From assembly GCA_017407515.1 (NCBI GenBank), contig JAFQWH010000093.1, forward strand, positions 1 to 47,333: a stretch of DNA of 47,333 nucleotides, given 5' to 3'. Origin of the DNA: Clostridia bacterium (GTDB lineage Bacteria > Bacillota > Clostridia > UBA1381 > UBA9506). A program made the position numbers and the translations under genes. This document shows positions 34,029 to 41,773 of this stretch, piece by piece. Numbering within the stretch: position 1 is the first letter of the stretch; each line of letters starts with the position of its first letter. A model generated the notes under the pieces. The model was not told the DNA's origin. It did no database searches and saw nothing but the letters and a program-made list of their open reading frames with translations.

Positions 34029-36325
34029 TACTGATTCTTCTTAAGGTCATTATTGCGGATTTCCACACGCCGTACCTTACCGCTGATGGTTTTGGGAAGT
34101 TCATCAACAAAATCCACAATTCTGGGATATTTGTAAGGTGCCGTATGGGTTTTAACGTATTCCTGAATTTCTTTCTTGAGTTCATCAGTACCTTGGGTTC
34201 CCTTTGTCAGCACAATTGTCGCCTTAACAATCTGTCCGCGAACCTCATCAGGAACGGGGGTGATGGCACATTCTAAAACATAGGGCAGTTCCATGATAAC
34301 GCTTTCAATTTCAAAAGGTCCGATACGATAGCCGGAGGATTTGATAACGTCATCAATACGGCCTACATACCAAAGATAACCATCTTCGTCCATGGTTGCC
34401 TGGTCGCCGGTATGATAGAACCCGTCGTGCCATACTTCCTTGGTTTTTTCATCGTCTAAATAGTAACCGATGAAGAGACCACAAGGAGCCCCGTCTTTAG
34501 TACGGATACAGATTTCACCTGTGTCGCCGGTTTTACATTCGTTGCCGTCCGGGTCTAAGATAACAACGTCATAGAGAGGGCTGGGTCTACCCATAGAACC
34601 GATTCTCGGCGTTGAACCAACGAAGTTAGCGATAGAAAGGGTGGTTTCGGTCTGGCCGAAGCCCTCCATAATGGTAAGCCCTGTTGCCTTTTTAAACTGG
34701 TTAAATACCTCAGGGTTTAATGCTTCACCGGCTGTAGTTGCGTATTCAATAGAAGACAGGTCATATTTTGACAAATCTTCTTTAATAAAGAACCGGTACA
34801 TTGTGGGCGGTGCACAGAAAGTTGTGATGTTATACTTTTTAAAGAGGGGCAGAATGTCATCAGAATGGAATCTGTCAAAGTCATAGGTGAAGACGCCGGC
34901 TTCGCAGAGCCACTGACCGTAGAGCTTGCCCCAAAGTGCCTTACCCCAGCCGGTATCGGAAATGGTAAAGTGTAAACCGTTGGGGTTTACGTTGTGCCAA
35001 TGCTTTGCCGTGGGGTAATGACCCAGTGCATACTTATATGAATGGGTTGCAATTCTGGGATAGCCTGTTGTACCGGAGGTAAACAGCATCAGCATGGGGT
35101 CGTTGCCGCAGGGGGAATCTGCTTTTCTGTCAAAATGGGTGCTGAAACGTTCCATCTCCAGATTAAAATCATGCCAGCCCTCTTTCTGACCGCCAACCAG
35201 AATTTTCTTCATACCCGGAAATTCTGCAGCCGCTTTTTCAGCCTCAGCCGATACGTCTCCGTCAGCGGTACAAACAATAGCTTTTACGCCGGCAGCTTTA
35301 TATCTGTATGTAAAGTCGTGCTCAACCAGCTGATTGGTGGCAGGAATCGCAATCGCACCGATTTTATGCAGTGCCAGCATACAGAACCAGAACTGATAAT
35401 GACGCTTCAGCACAAGCATAACCGTGTCGCCCCGTTTGATGCCTAAGGATTCAAAGTAGTTAGCGGTTTTTGCAGAATACTTTTTCATATCGCTAAAGGT
35501 AAATCTACGTTCGGATTTATCGTTACCTACCCACATCATAGCAAGCTTGTCAGGGTTCTTCTCTGCAATGGCATCTACACAGTCAAAAGCAAAGTTGAAT
35601 TTGTCATCATTTTTAAAGGTGATGCCGCTAAACACGCCGTTTTCATCGTAGCTTGATTCAATAAAGTTATCAGCAACGGTTTTTGAAGTATCTTTAACTG
35701 TGGCCGTGGTTTTGTTCACAACCGGGCCTTCGGGATATTCATCGCTGAAGTGGCCGTCTTTGGGGTTTAAAACAATGGCGTGGAATTCGCAGCCGCCCTC
35801 TGAGACAGCAATCATACCGTGGGGGATAATACTGTTATAAAAAATGGAATCGCCCTCGTTTAAAACCTCGATGTGGCTTCCTACCTGAACTTTTAAAGAG
35901 CCTTTTACAATGACATCAAATTCCTGACCGTTATGGGAAGCCAGCTTGATGGGTGCATCCTGCTCCTCTGCAAGATAGGGGAACTTAACCAAGAAGGGCT
36001 CCGCCAGCTTACCTTTAAATTTAGGTGCAAGGTTGTTATAAACATAGCCCTGCTTCTTTACAATCTTCATACCGTCACCTTTTCTGGTGATGTTAAAAGA
36101 TGTAAGAGTAGAGCTTGTGCCTTCCAATAAATCAACAACCTCAACACCGCAAGCCTTAGCACATTTGTAAATGAATGTAAAGCTAAAGTCGGTTTCGCCC
36201 TCTTCCAAAAGCTTATAATCCTCTGCCGTAACGCCGGTGAGTTTAGCAAGCTCTTCAGGGGAATAGCCCTTTGCTTCACGCAGGTCTTTAATTCTGCCTG
36301 CAACCTCTTTTAAACTGAATTCCAT
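34028..36325 (-). CDS. XRE-cupin-acyl-CoA synthetase fusion under T-box control
   Basis: A 765-residue three-domain protein. Residues 5-66 are an XRE helix-turn-helix (RIKDLREAKGYSPEELAKLT); about 115-190 are a cupin (GQEFDVIVKGSLKVQVGSHI, EGDSIFYNSIIPHGMIAV), together like HTH-cupin repressors. Residues 225-760 are an adenylate-forming acyl-CoA synthetase: LFTSGTTGYPRIATHSYKYA (P-loop), EGFGQTETTLSIANF, YHTGDQATMDEDGYLWYVGR, IKSSGYRIGPFEIE and the C-terminal catalytic Lys in PKTISGKVRRVE. It resembles medium-chain/branched-chain acyl-CoA synthetases (ACSM-like). AAAGGAG precedes the ATG. A T-box leader with specifier AUC precedes the gene, so expression should rise on isoleucine starvation; activation of a 2-methylbutyrate-like acid for isoleucine synthesis is my inference. 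The acid substrate is not shown. Confidence 0.9.
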   Translation of the reverse strand: MEFSLKEVAGRIKDLREAKGYSPEELAKLTGVTAEDYKLLEEGETDFSFTFIYKCAKACGVEVVDLLEGTSSTLTSFNITRKGDGMKIVKKQGYVYNNLAPKFKGKLAEPFLVKFPYLAEEQDAPIKLASHNGQEFDVIVKGSLKVQVGSHIEVLNEGDSIFYNSIIPHGMIAVSEGGCEFHAIVLNPKDGHFSDEYPEGPVVNKTTATVKDTSKTVADNFIESSYDENGVFSGITFKNDDKFNFAFDCVDAIAEKNPDKLAMMWVGNDKSERRFTFSDMKKYSAKTANYFESLGIKRGDTVMLVLKRHYQFWFCMLALHKIGAIAIPATNQLVEHDFTYRYKAAGVKAIVCTADGDVSAEAEKAAAEFPGMKKILVGGQKEGWHDFNLEMERFSTHFDRKADSPCGNDPMLMLFTSGTTGYPRIATHSYKYALGHYPTAKHWHNVNPNGLHFTISDTGWGKALWGKLYGQWLCEAGVFTYDFDRFHSDDILPLFKKYNITTFCAPPTMYRFFIKEDLSKYDLSSIEYATTAGEALNPEVFNQFKKATGLTIMEGFGQTETTLSIANFVGSTPRIGSMGRPSPLYDVVILDPDGNECKTGDTGEICIRTKDGAPCGLFIGYYLDDEKTKEVWHDGFYHTGDQATMDEDGYLWYVGRIDDVIKSSGYRIGPFEIESVIMELPYVLECAITPVPDEVRGQIVKATIVLTKGTQGTDELKKEIQEYVKTHTAPYKYPRIVDFVDELPKTISGKVRRVEIRNNDLKKNQ

Positions 36326-36383
36326 TTTTTTTGCTCCTTTCTTTTCCGTTACTTTTCAGATTTTACGGATTTGAATAAAACAA

Positions 36384-36660
36384 AAAAACCCGTCTCAAAA
36401 TTTCTTTTGAGACTATTTGTGCAACCCGCGGTACCACTCAAATTGCGGAAACAATTCCGCCACTTACCAGGCTCTAACAAGCCTTTTGCCTTAACGCAGC
36501 ATTACGGAAGGAGTCTACTCAGCTTTGCCTTTCGGTCCTCCAACTCAGAAGTGATGGGTCATTGGAAAGCGTTACCATTGGCTCGCAGCAACCGCCAACT
36601 CTCTCCAGGCTCGGCAATCCGACCGTCTTCGTCATAGTTGTTTTGTGATATTCAAATTTA
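36384..36660 (-). promoter_or_regulatory. T-box riboswitch leader, predicted specifier AUC (isoleucine)
   Basis: The minus transcript carries every T-box landmark. The T-box itself is UGGUACCGCGG (plus 36427-36437). A terminator stem of UCUCAAAA/UUUUGAGA type followed by GGGUUUUUUU lies at 36384-36413. Stem I starts CAACUAUGACGAAG and closes with CUUCUGAGUUG (kink-turn plus GAAG/CUUC helix), with a distal arm UUGGC...GCCAA holding GGUUGCUGCGA. The 3' side of the specifier loop reads C-AUC-A directly before CUUC, so the specifier is AUC. UCA or CAU would need a shifted register. Confidence 0.9.
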
Positions 36661-36665
36661 AGTGT

Positions 36666-36694
36666 ATTATACTCCCTGAAAAAGAAGTTGTCAA
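36666..36694 (-). promoter_or_regulatory. SigA-type promoter of the T-box transcript
   Basis: On the minus strand, perfect TTGACA (36694-36689), 17-bp spacer, perfect TATAAT (36671-36666). The start would be near 36659, at the 5' end of the T-box leader. Confidence 0.9.
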
Positions 36695-36741
36695 TAGTTT
36701 TTTTAAAATTTTTCCGGCGACAACAAAAAATATACAAAAAA

Positions 36742-36779
36742 GCTGCCCTATAAAGCATATTTCATGTTTATAGGGCAGC
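36742..36779 (-). terminator. Terminator of the EamA-M20-CapA-ceramidase-like operon
   Basis: 13-bp perfect arms GCTGCCCTATAAA (36742-36754) and complement (36767-36779), with a U-run in the minus transcript. Confidence 0.88.
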
Positions 36780-36792
36780 CCGTTTTATATGA

Positions 36793-38121
36793 TTAAAAGA
36801 TAGAATTTGCCAGGTCTTGCAAGGTGTCCACCAAAATGTGGCCTGCATCGCGACAAAGGCTGTTAGCACCAAACCGTGCGGAGTAAATTGTGTCATACTC
36901 TAAAACATCTACGGTGGGAATATAGCCCACGGAACGGTTTGTATAGGTGGTAATGAAGCACTTCTCCGTAGGAGATTTAACTTTCAGTTCCAAACCGTAC
37001 TGCAAATAGGGTTCACCGGGCATGGAATAGAGCACCACGTCACCCATACGGACCGCCTGAACTAAAACCTCATAGCTCTTGGGACCCTCTGCAGCACGGA
37101 GCAAAGATTTTGCCATTGCCAGGTTGTACTGGTCCTGATTGGTAGAGCCGGATGCATCAATTTTAACACCCTCAATGGGCTTAACGGTATCTACTATATG
37201 CTGAGCGTTAGCAATTGCTTCCTCGGAAATTTCACGGCTGGGAAGATCTAACCACTTGCCGGCAACCGCTAAAACATCACCGGTAACCGGCTTTGCCTGT
37301 GCAATTGTCTTAATCGCCTCGCCGGCTAAGGTTTTACCCATCATAATATAGTGGTCAGCCGGGTCGGACTCACGGGTAACATCAAAGTGGTTAACATTAC
37401 CGGCAGGACCCATGATGAACACGGTTACAAACTCATCGCCGTACTGTTTTTTCAGTTCCTTTGCCATGATGGCAGAAAAGTCACCGGTATATTCTGTGCC
37501 GCTGACGCAGTCAGAATGGCAACCGAAGTTAATTAAAGCACCCTTAGGCTGACCGTCCTTATCCCGAACAAACAGAACAGGAAGTGACGGGTCAATTTCA
37601 GCCAAGGGACCTACAATATCGCTACTGCCTCTTTCCGGGTTGGTTCTGGGAGTGCCGTTTTTCATGTAATAATCACGGCAGAAAGAAATCCCGTAAACCT
37701 CGCCCTGGCCGTAGTACAGCGTGGTTTCCTCTAACCGTTTATAAGCCAGGGTAACACAGTCTGCAATCAGACGGGTAACAACGTCAAAATACCCTTTTTC
37801 CGCGTCCTGTGCTATTTCGCTTTTCGGCGGTGCGGTCATTCTGGGGATACCGGTATGGGTGTGAACATAAGAAACCATCAGATTTTCTTTTTGAATACCG
37901 GTAAAAGCTGTTACACGGTCTGCTACTGCGTTGTGAACCGCGGTGTTAATCCCGCAACCCTCAACGGAAACAATCGCAAAGGTCTCGCCGCCCTGCTCTA
38001 CCACCATGCTTTTTGCATAGAGTCTGTCTTTTACATCTGAGCCTAAACGTTCGTTAAAATAGCCGGGAATAGAACAGCCAAGGGGCGGTGTAATTTCTCT
38101 TTCATAAAATGCAACTCTCAT
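36793..38121 (-). CDS. Neutral/alkaline ceramidase-like hydrolase
   Basis: A 442-residue protein resembling the N-terminal domain of neutral ceramidases (zinc amidases that split N-acyl sphingosine). It opens VAFYEREITPPLGCSIPGY; YVHTHTGIPRM near residues 86-94 is the His-x-His zinc motif; INFGCHSDCVSGTEYTGDFS and FIMGPAGNVNHFD match further conserved blocks. No signal peptide is visible and the C-terminal domain of true ceramidases is missing, so it is probably cytosolic, acting on another amide or ester. It is the last gene of an operon with an EamA transporter, an M20 peptidase and a CapA-like protein, 18 bp after the last. The substrate is unknown. Confidence 0.75.
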   Translation of the reverse strand: MRVAFYEREITPPLGCSIPGYFNERLGSDVKDRLYAKSMVVEQGGETFAIVSVEGCGINTAVHNAVADRVTAFTGIQKENLMVSYVHTHTGIPRMTAPPKSEIAQDAEKGYFDVVTRLIADCVTLAYKRLEETTLYYGQGEVYGISFCRDYYMKNGTPRTNPERGSSDIVGPLAEIDPSLPVLFVRDKDGQPKGALINFGCHSDCVSGTEYTGDFSAIMAKELKKQYGDEFVTVFIMGPAGNVNHFDVTRESDPADHYIMMGKTLAGEAIKTIAQAKPVTGDVLAVAGKWLDLPSREISEEAIANAQHIVDTVKPIEGVKIDASGSTNQDQYNLAMAKSLLRAAEGPKSYEVLVQAVRMGDVVLYSMPGEPYLQYGLELKVKSPTEKCFITTYTNRSVGYIPTVDVLEYDTIYSARFGANSLCRDAGHILVDTLQDLANSIF

Positions 38122-38139
38122 TTTGTCACCTTTTTCTTT

Positions 38140-39432
38140 CTACCAAGTGCAGCTGATTAAGCCGTCAGCCTCCAAGGTCATTTTTGTGCCGAAAGGTTCA
38201 CTCATATTCTTGATATATTCAAAAATTTCAGGGTTATAGCTGCGACGGGGCAAGCCGTTTTCAGACTTATGACCGTCCATCTTCATTTCAACGGGCATTA
38301 AAGTCAGCTTGGTCAGCTTATTGTTTTCGTCAGTTTCCCAGTAAGGAATTACGCTGCGGAACATTTTCGGGTCTGTCATTAAGCCAACGGTAAAGTTCTT
38401 GGAGCGTTTCTTTAAAAGCTCGTGAACCGTTGACTGGCTGGTTAAACCATGTTTAATGAAAAAGTCGTCCGGTGCAAGCTCAATGCTGTAAAGCTGCAGA
38501 ACAAAATCGCCCAGAGAGTAGAAAATCGGACAATCTTTATAGATTTCAACAGGACGCAAGAGGTGAGGACCGTGACCCACAACGGCGTGAGCACCGGCGT
38601 CGATACAATGACGGGCAAAATCCTGCAGGAATTCTGAGGGGTTTTCCTTAGCATCGCCGGACAGCTGATGGGAATGAACAGAAACCATAATGTAATCTGC
38701 CTGCAGCTGTGCTTCGTAAATAGCTTTATCCACCCGGGCAATATCGGCAGGGTTTACTTCCATAATGTATTTTGCTTTTTCGCCCTCAGTAAATTTTAAC
38801 GGACCAAATTCTGCCTCGTTGTCTGCAAGGTCGGCATAATAGCCTTCTTTGCGGACGATTTCACGGGAGGCGTTAATGTTGGTTTCTTTTGCAATTCTCT
38901 TAATAATCTCAAGGTCTTCTTTAGGAAGCTCTACACGGCTCGAAACTCTGAGGCCGTTAATACCCGGTCTGCCGGGTACACGGGGGCTCTGTTCCCCTGC
39001 CATCATGGCAGCATCAAAGGTGGAGTTAACGGCAATCAGTGCCACACGGCCGTTTGCGGTTTCCAAATATCTGGGAGCGGAAGCTTCTGCCAGGTTTCTG
39101 CCTACGCCGGCGTGGACAAGGCCGCTGTTATTCACAGCCTCTAAGGTCTTTTCAAGGCCGCCGTAAGAAAAGTCAAGCACATGGTTGTTGTTAAAGCTTG
39201 TCATGTTAAAGCCATAGTTCTTAACATCGTCAAGCACCTCAGGATTGGTACGGATATACGTACCGCCGGAGAACTGAGACGCACAGGTTTCGCCCTCGTG
39301 GTTCAGCGTTGTTTCTAAGTTAAAGAAACGGGCATCACCCTGGCGGATAAAGTCACCTAATTCCTCAAAGCCCTTGTACTCCGGAAAAATTCTCTGCTGG
39401 ATAATCATATCCCCTGCTGCTGTAAATTTCAT
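38140..39432 (-). CDS. CapA-family (PGA_cap) metallophosphatase-like protein
   Basis: A 430-residue protein of the poly-gamma-glutamate CapA family, a calcineurin-like fold of unclear chemistry. Metal-ligand segments in order are FTAAGDMIIQQRIF (GD), RFFNLETTLNHEG (NxE), FNNNHVLDFSYGGLEKTL (N-H-D), VHSHQLSGDAKENP (HxH), GAHAVVGHGPHLLRPVEI and PIFYSLGDFVLQ (GDF). Unlike B. subtilis CapA it has no membrane anchor, so it probably acts in the cytosol. Its start overlaps the M20 peptidase stop by one base. CapA homologues next to peptidases suggest handling of glutamyl or peptide-like conjugates, not capsule synthesis; no capBC genes are here. Confidence 0.85.
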   Translation of the reverse strand: MKFTAAGDMIIQQRIFPEYKGFEELGDFIRQGDARFFNLETTLNHEGETCASQFSGGTYIRTNPEVLDDVKNYGFNMTSFNNNHVLDFSYGGLEKTLEAVNNSGLVHAGVGRNLAEASAPRYLETANGRVALIAVNSTFDAAMMAGEQSPRVPGRPGINGLRVSSRVELPKEDLEIIKRIAKETNINASREIVRKEGYYADLADNEAEFGPLKFTEGEKAKYIMEVNPADIARVDKAIYEAQLQADYIMVSVHSHQLSGDAKENPSEFLQDFARHCIDAGAHAVVGHGPHLLRPVEIYKDCPIFYSLGDFVLQLYSIELAPDDFFIKHGLTSQSTVHELLKKRSKNFTVGLMTDPKMFRSVIPYWETDENNKLTKLTLMPVEMKMDGHKSENGLPRRSYNPEIFEYIKNMSEPFGTKMTLEADGLISCTW

Positions 39433-40586
39433 TACTTAATTACCTCCCCTAATGTTGTAGATACCCGAATGGCAACTTCTAAGCCAACGGGAACAGACCA
39501 TTTTTCTAAGTATTCTTCTCTTCTATGTGAACCAGTGTGTATATTAACACCGACATTTAACCCGGGAATGCCGATGGACATAGGAATGTTACAATCGGTT
39601 GATGAACAGCCGTATCTAACCGGTTCCCCGATTACGCTCTCAACAATAGGCCCTACCACTGCCTTTAAGGCTTCCTGCTTGGCAGGATCAAGGTTGCTGC
39701 AAGGTCTGTCACCAACTTTTGTCACATTGACAGTAACGCCTTCTGTACGAGCTTCCTCAAAGATTTTTTCAAAATGCTCCTGCATTTCCGCCAGACACTC
39801 TCTGTCATTAGAACGGTACTCACAAAGCATTTGTGCGTTCTGTGAAATGGTATTAACAGAAGTACCGCCGGAAATGGTACCAACATTATAAGTGGTTTTG
39901 CTACCCTCTCGAACAGGCACTTCAATTTCATAAATTTTTGCTATCATCTGTCCTAAAACCGCATTAGCATTAGGCTTTCCGAACATCTGGTAGGAATGGC
40001 CACCCTCGGTGGTTACCGAAACTTCATACCGATGTGAACCGGCACAACGGTCGCTGATAGTATGTAAATTGCTGTCAAAGGTAATAAACTGTTTTACCCT
40101 GCCTTCAAAATCATGGAACAACTGACGGGTACCCTTTAAGTTCCCCAATCCCTCTTCGCAGGAGTTGCAAACAAACAGAATCCCTTTTTCCGGCACAAGG
40201 TTCTTTTCCACAAAGAATTTTGCCATGAACAAAAGTGCCACAACGCTGATGGTGTCATCACCCACACCGGGGTTATGAATCTTTTCCCCATCGTCATAAT
40301 AAGGCATGGGCTCTAAGTCGGGAAACACCGTATCTGTATGAGCGGCAAAAACTGTTAGTTCATTGCTTGTTTCACAGTTCAGCGGGAAAATAACGTTTAA
40401 GGCTTCGTCAATGTAAACACCCTTTGCACCGGCATTTGTCAGCCAGTTTTTGCAATACTCCGCACGCTTGTGCTCGTGGTGGGACGGTGCCGGAATCAGA
40501 CAAAGATCCTTTAGCACAGCAAACATATCCGCTGTGTTTTCTTCAACGTACTGCTTCAGTTCTGCCTCAAAGCTTTTCCTGTCCAT
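39432..40586 (-). CDS. M20-family metallopeptidase
   Basis: A 384-residue zinc amidohydrolase related to peptidase T, ArgE and DapE. FAAHTDTVFPDLEP gives the first metal His and catalytic Asp, NPGVGDDTISVVALLFMAKF the bridging Asp, and FVCNSCEEGLGNLKGTRQ the catalytic Glu pair. The dimerisation insert lies near residues 180-290 (GGHSYQMFGKPNANAVLGQM), and a last His is in GVNIHTGSHRREEYLEK. No signal peptide. The ATG at 40586 lies inside the end of the EamA gene (20-bp overlap), and CapA overlaps its stop, so translation is tightly coupled. The substrate is a peptide or N-acyl amino acid, not identifiable from sequence. Confidence 0.9.
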   Translation of the reverse strand: MDRKSFEAELKQYVEENTADMFAVLKDLCLIPAPSHHEHKRAEYCKNWLTNAGAKGVYIDEALNVIFPLNCETSNELTVFAAHTDTVFPDLEPMPYYDDGEKIHNPGVGDDTISVVALLFMAKFFVEKNLVPEKGILFVCNSCEEGLGNLKGTRQLFHDFEGRVKQFITFDSNLHTISDRCAGSHRYEVSVTTEGGHSYQMFGKPNANAVLGQMIAKIYEIEVPVREGSKTTYNVGTISGGTSVNTISQNAQMLCEYRSNDRECLAEMQEHFEKIFEEARTEGVTVNVTKVGDRPCSNLDPAKQEALKAVVGPIVESVIGEPVRYGCSSTDCNIPMSIGIPGLNVGVNIHTGSHRREEYLEKWSVPVGLEVAIRVSTTLGEVIK

Positions 40587-41520
40587 GTGTCTTCTCCTCT
40601 TTTTTAAAGTTTAATAAAATGATCCCTGCACAAACCAGCAGGAGAGTCAGCAATAAATTTAGGGTAGATACCCGGCTCTGCTCCGTCAGCATAATTTTAG
40701 ACAGAATGACGCCGAACACAGGCACCGTGAAGTGATAAATCGTGACCTTAGAAACGGGGTTATGGGTCAGCAGAACGCCCCAAAGAGCAAAAGCAATGGC
40801 AGAAAGCAGAGCAAGGTAAACCAAAACACCGACACCTGCCAAACTGTCAAAAGACATCGTTCCTCCGAAGAGCAAGCCTGCTGCAATCAGCACAAGGCCA
40901 CCCAGCATAAACTGATAGCCGCTCAAAACAACGGAGTCTTCGTCTTTTCCGTAACGCTTAATAAGAACAGATGCTGCTGCCGCACTGATGGCAGAGAAAA
41001 TAACAAACCCATCGCCTAAGAAATTCATGTTAAAATCAAGGCCGTTCAGGTTTACTAAAATAATACCGCCAAAACCTAAAATGCAGGCAAAAATCTTTTT
41101 AAAGCTCAGCTTTTCCTGGCGGAACAAAAGGCTTGCAATTAAAAGGCAGAAAAAGGCGTTAGAAGCAGAAAGAACCGTTCCTTTAACACCGGAGGTGTTG
41201 GCAAGACCTATGTAGAAAAACGTGTACTGCAAGGTAGTCTGAAACACGCTCATAATTGCTACTTTGCCAAGATTTTCTTTCTTGGGAAACAGAAACTTTC
41301 TCCGGGCTATACTGTAAATTAAAATGGTTAAAAAACCCGCCAATAAAAACCGACAGCCTGCAAACAAAATAGTCGAAGGTACATTCGGTGACGGGGTCTT
41401 TAAAATCAGCTGATAGCCGGTTTTAATAAAGGGCGTGGCACTGCCCCACAGTGCACAGCACAAAAGGGCACCGATTGCCACAAAAAAGGGATTTTGAAAC
41501 AACTTTGTCTTCTTGTTCAT
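40567..41520 (-). CDS. EamA/DMT-superfamily transporter
   Basis: A 317-residue membrane protein with two EamA repeats and ten hydrophobic segments, e.g. VAIGALLCCALWGSATPFIK at the start, GVKGTVLSASNAFFCLLIAS, and GVLVYLALLSAIAFALWGVL in the second repeat. The C-terminus is basic (NFKKEEKTHGQEKL). It heads the four-gene operon with M20, CapA and ceramidase-like genes, with a strong promoter and an upstream inverted repeat, and overlaps the M20 gene by 20 bp. It likely moves the substrate or product of those hydrolases; direction and substrate are unknown. It differs from the other EamA gene in this window at 2860. Confidence 0.88.
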   Translation of the reverse strand: MNKKTKLFQNPFFVAIGALLCCALWGSATPFIKTGYQLILKTPSPNVPSTILFAGCRFLLAGFLTILIYSIARRKFLFPKKENLGKVAIMSVFQTTLQYTFFYIGLANTSGVKGTVLSASNAFFCLLIASLLFRQEKLSFKKIFACILGFGGIILVNLNGLDFNMNFLGDGFVIFSAISAAAASVLIKRYGKDEDSVVLSGYQFMLGGLVLIAAGLLFGGTMSFDSLAGVGVLVYLALLSAIAFALWGVLLTHNPVSKVTIYHFTVPVFGVILSKIMLTEQSRVSTLNLLLTLLLVCAGIILLNFKKEEKTHGQEKL

Positions 41521-41563
41521 ATTGATTCTCCGTCATCATAAAAAGTTTCACAGTAACACTCTC

Positions 41564-41592
41564 ATTATAGCCTTTTTTAGGTTTTTTGTAAA
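41564..41592 (-). promoter_or_regulatory. SigA-type promoter of the EamA-M20-CapA-ceramidase-like operon
   Basis: On the minus strand, TTTACA (41592-41587), 17-bp spacer, perfect TATAAT (41569-41564), 45-70 bp before the EamA ATG. Confidence 0.78.
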
Positions 41593-41613
41593 GTATTTTA
41601 TGCATTATAATGA

Positions 41614-41633
41614 CCATAATGTTGAAATTATGG
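41614..41633. promoter_or_regulatory. Putative operator: inverted repeat upstream of the operon promoter
   Basis: CCATAAT (41614-41620) and ATTATGG (41627-41633) are perfect complements around a 6-nt spacer, centred about 66 bp upstream of the predicted start. That spacing is typical of activator sites such as those of LysR regulators. The local regulator is unknown. Confidence 0.45.
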
Positions 41634-41722
41634 CAGGTTTTTTCTCCCATATATCTTAAACACTTTTTTCTCTCGGATTTTGGTAAAAACCAACAGATTT
41701 TTTCTTAATCTTTGGCGGACTA

Positions 41723-41751
41723 TTGACAGCCATTTTAAAAAAAATTATAAT
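41723..41751 (+). promoter_or_regulatory. SigA-type promoter of cca
   Basis: Perfect TTGACA (41723-41728), 17-bp spacer, perfect TATAAT (41746-41751), followed 9 bp later by the AGGAGG ribosome site, so the leader is very short. Confidence 0.85.
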
Positions 41752-41773
41752 TAAATATGTAGGAGGCGTATCT

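Noticed and set aside
36371-36637. An 88-codon open frame on the plus strand
   Set aside because: It lies wholly inside the minus-strand T-box leader, has no ribosome site and no recognisable domain.
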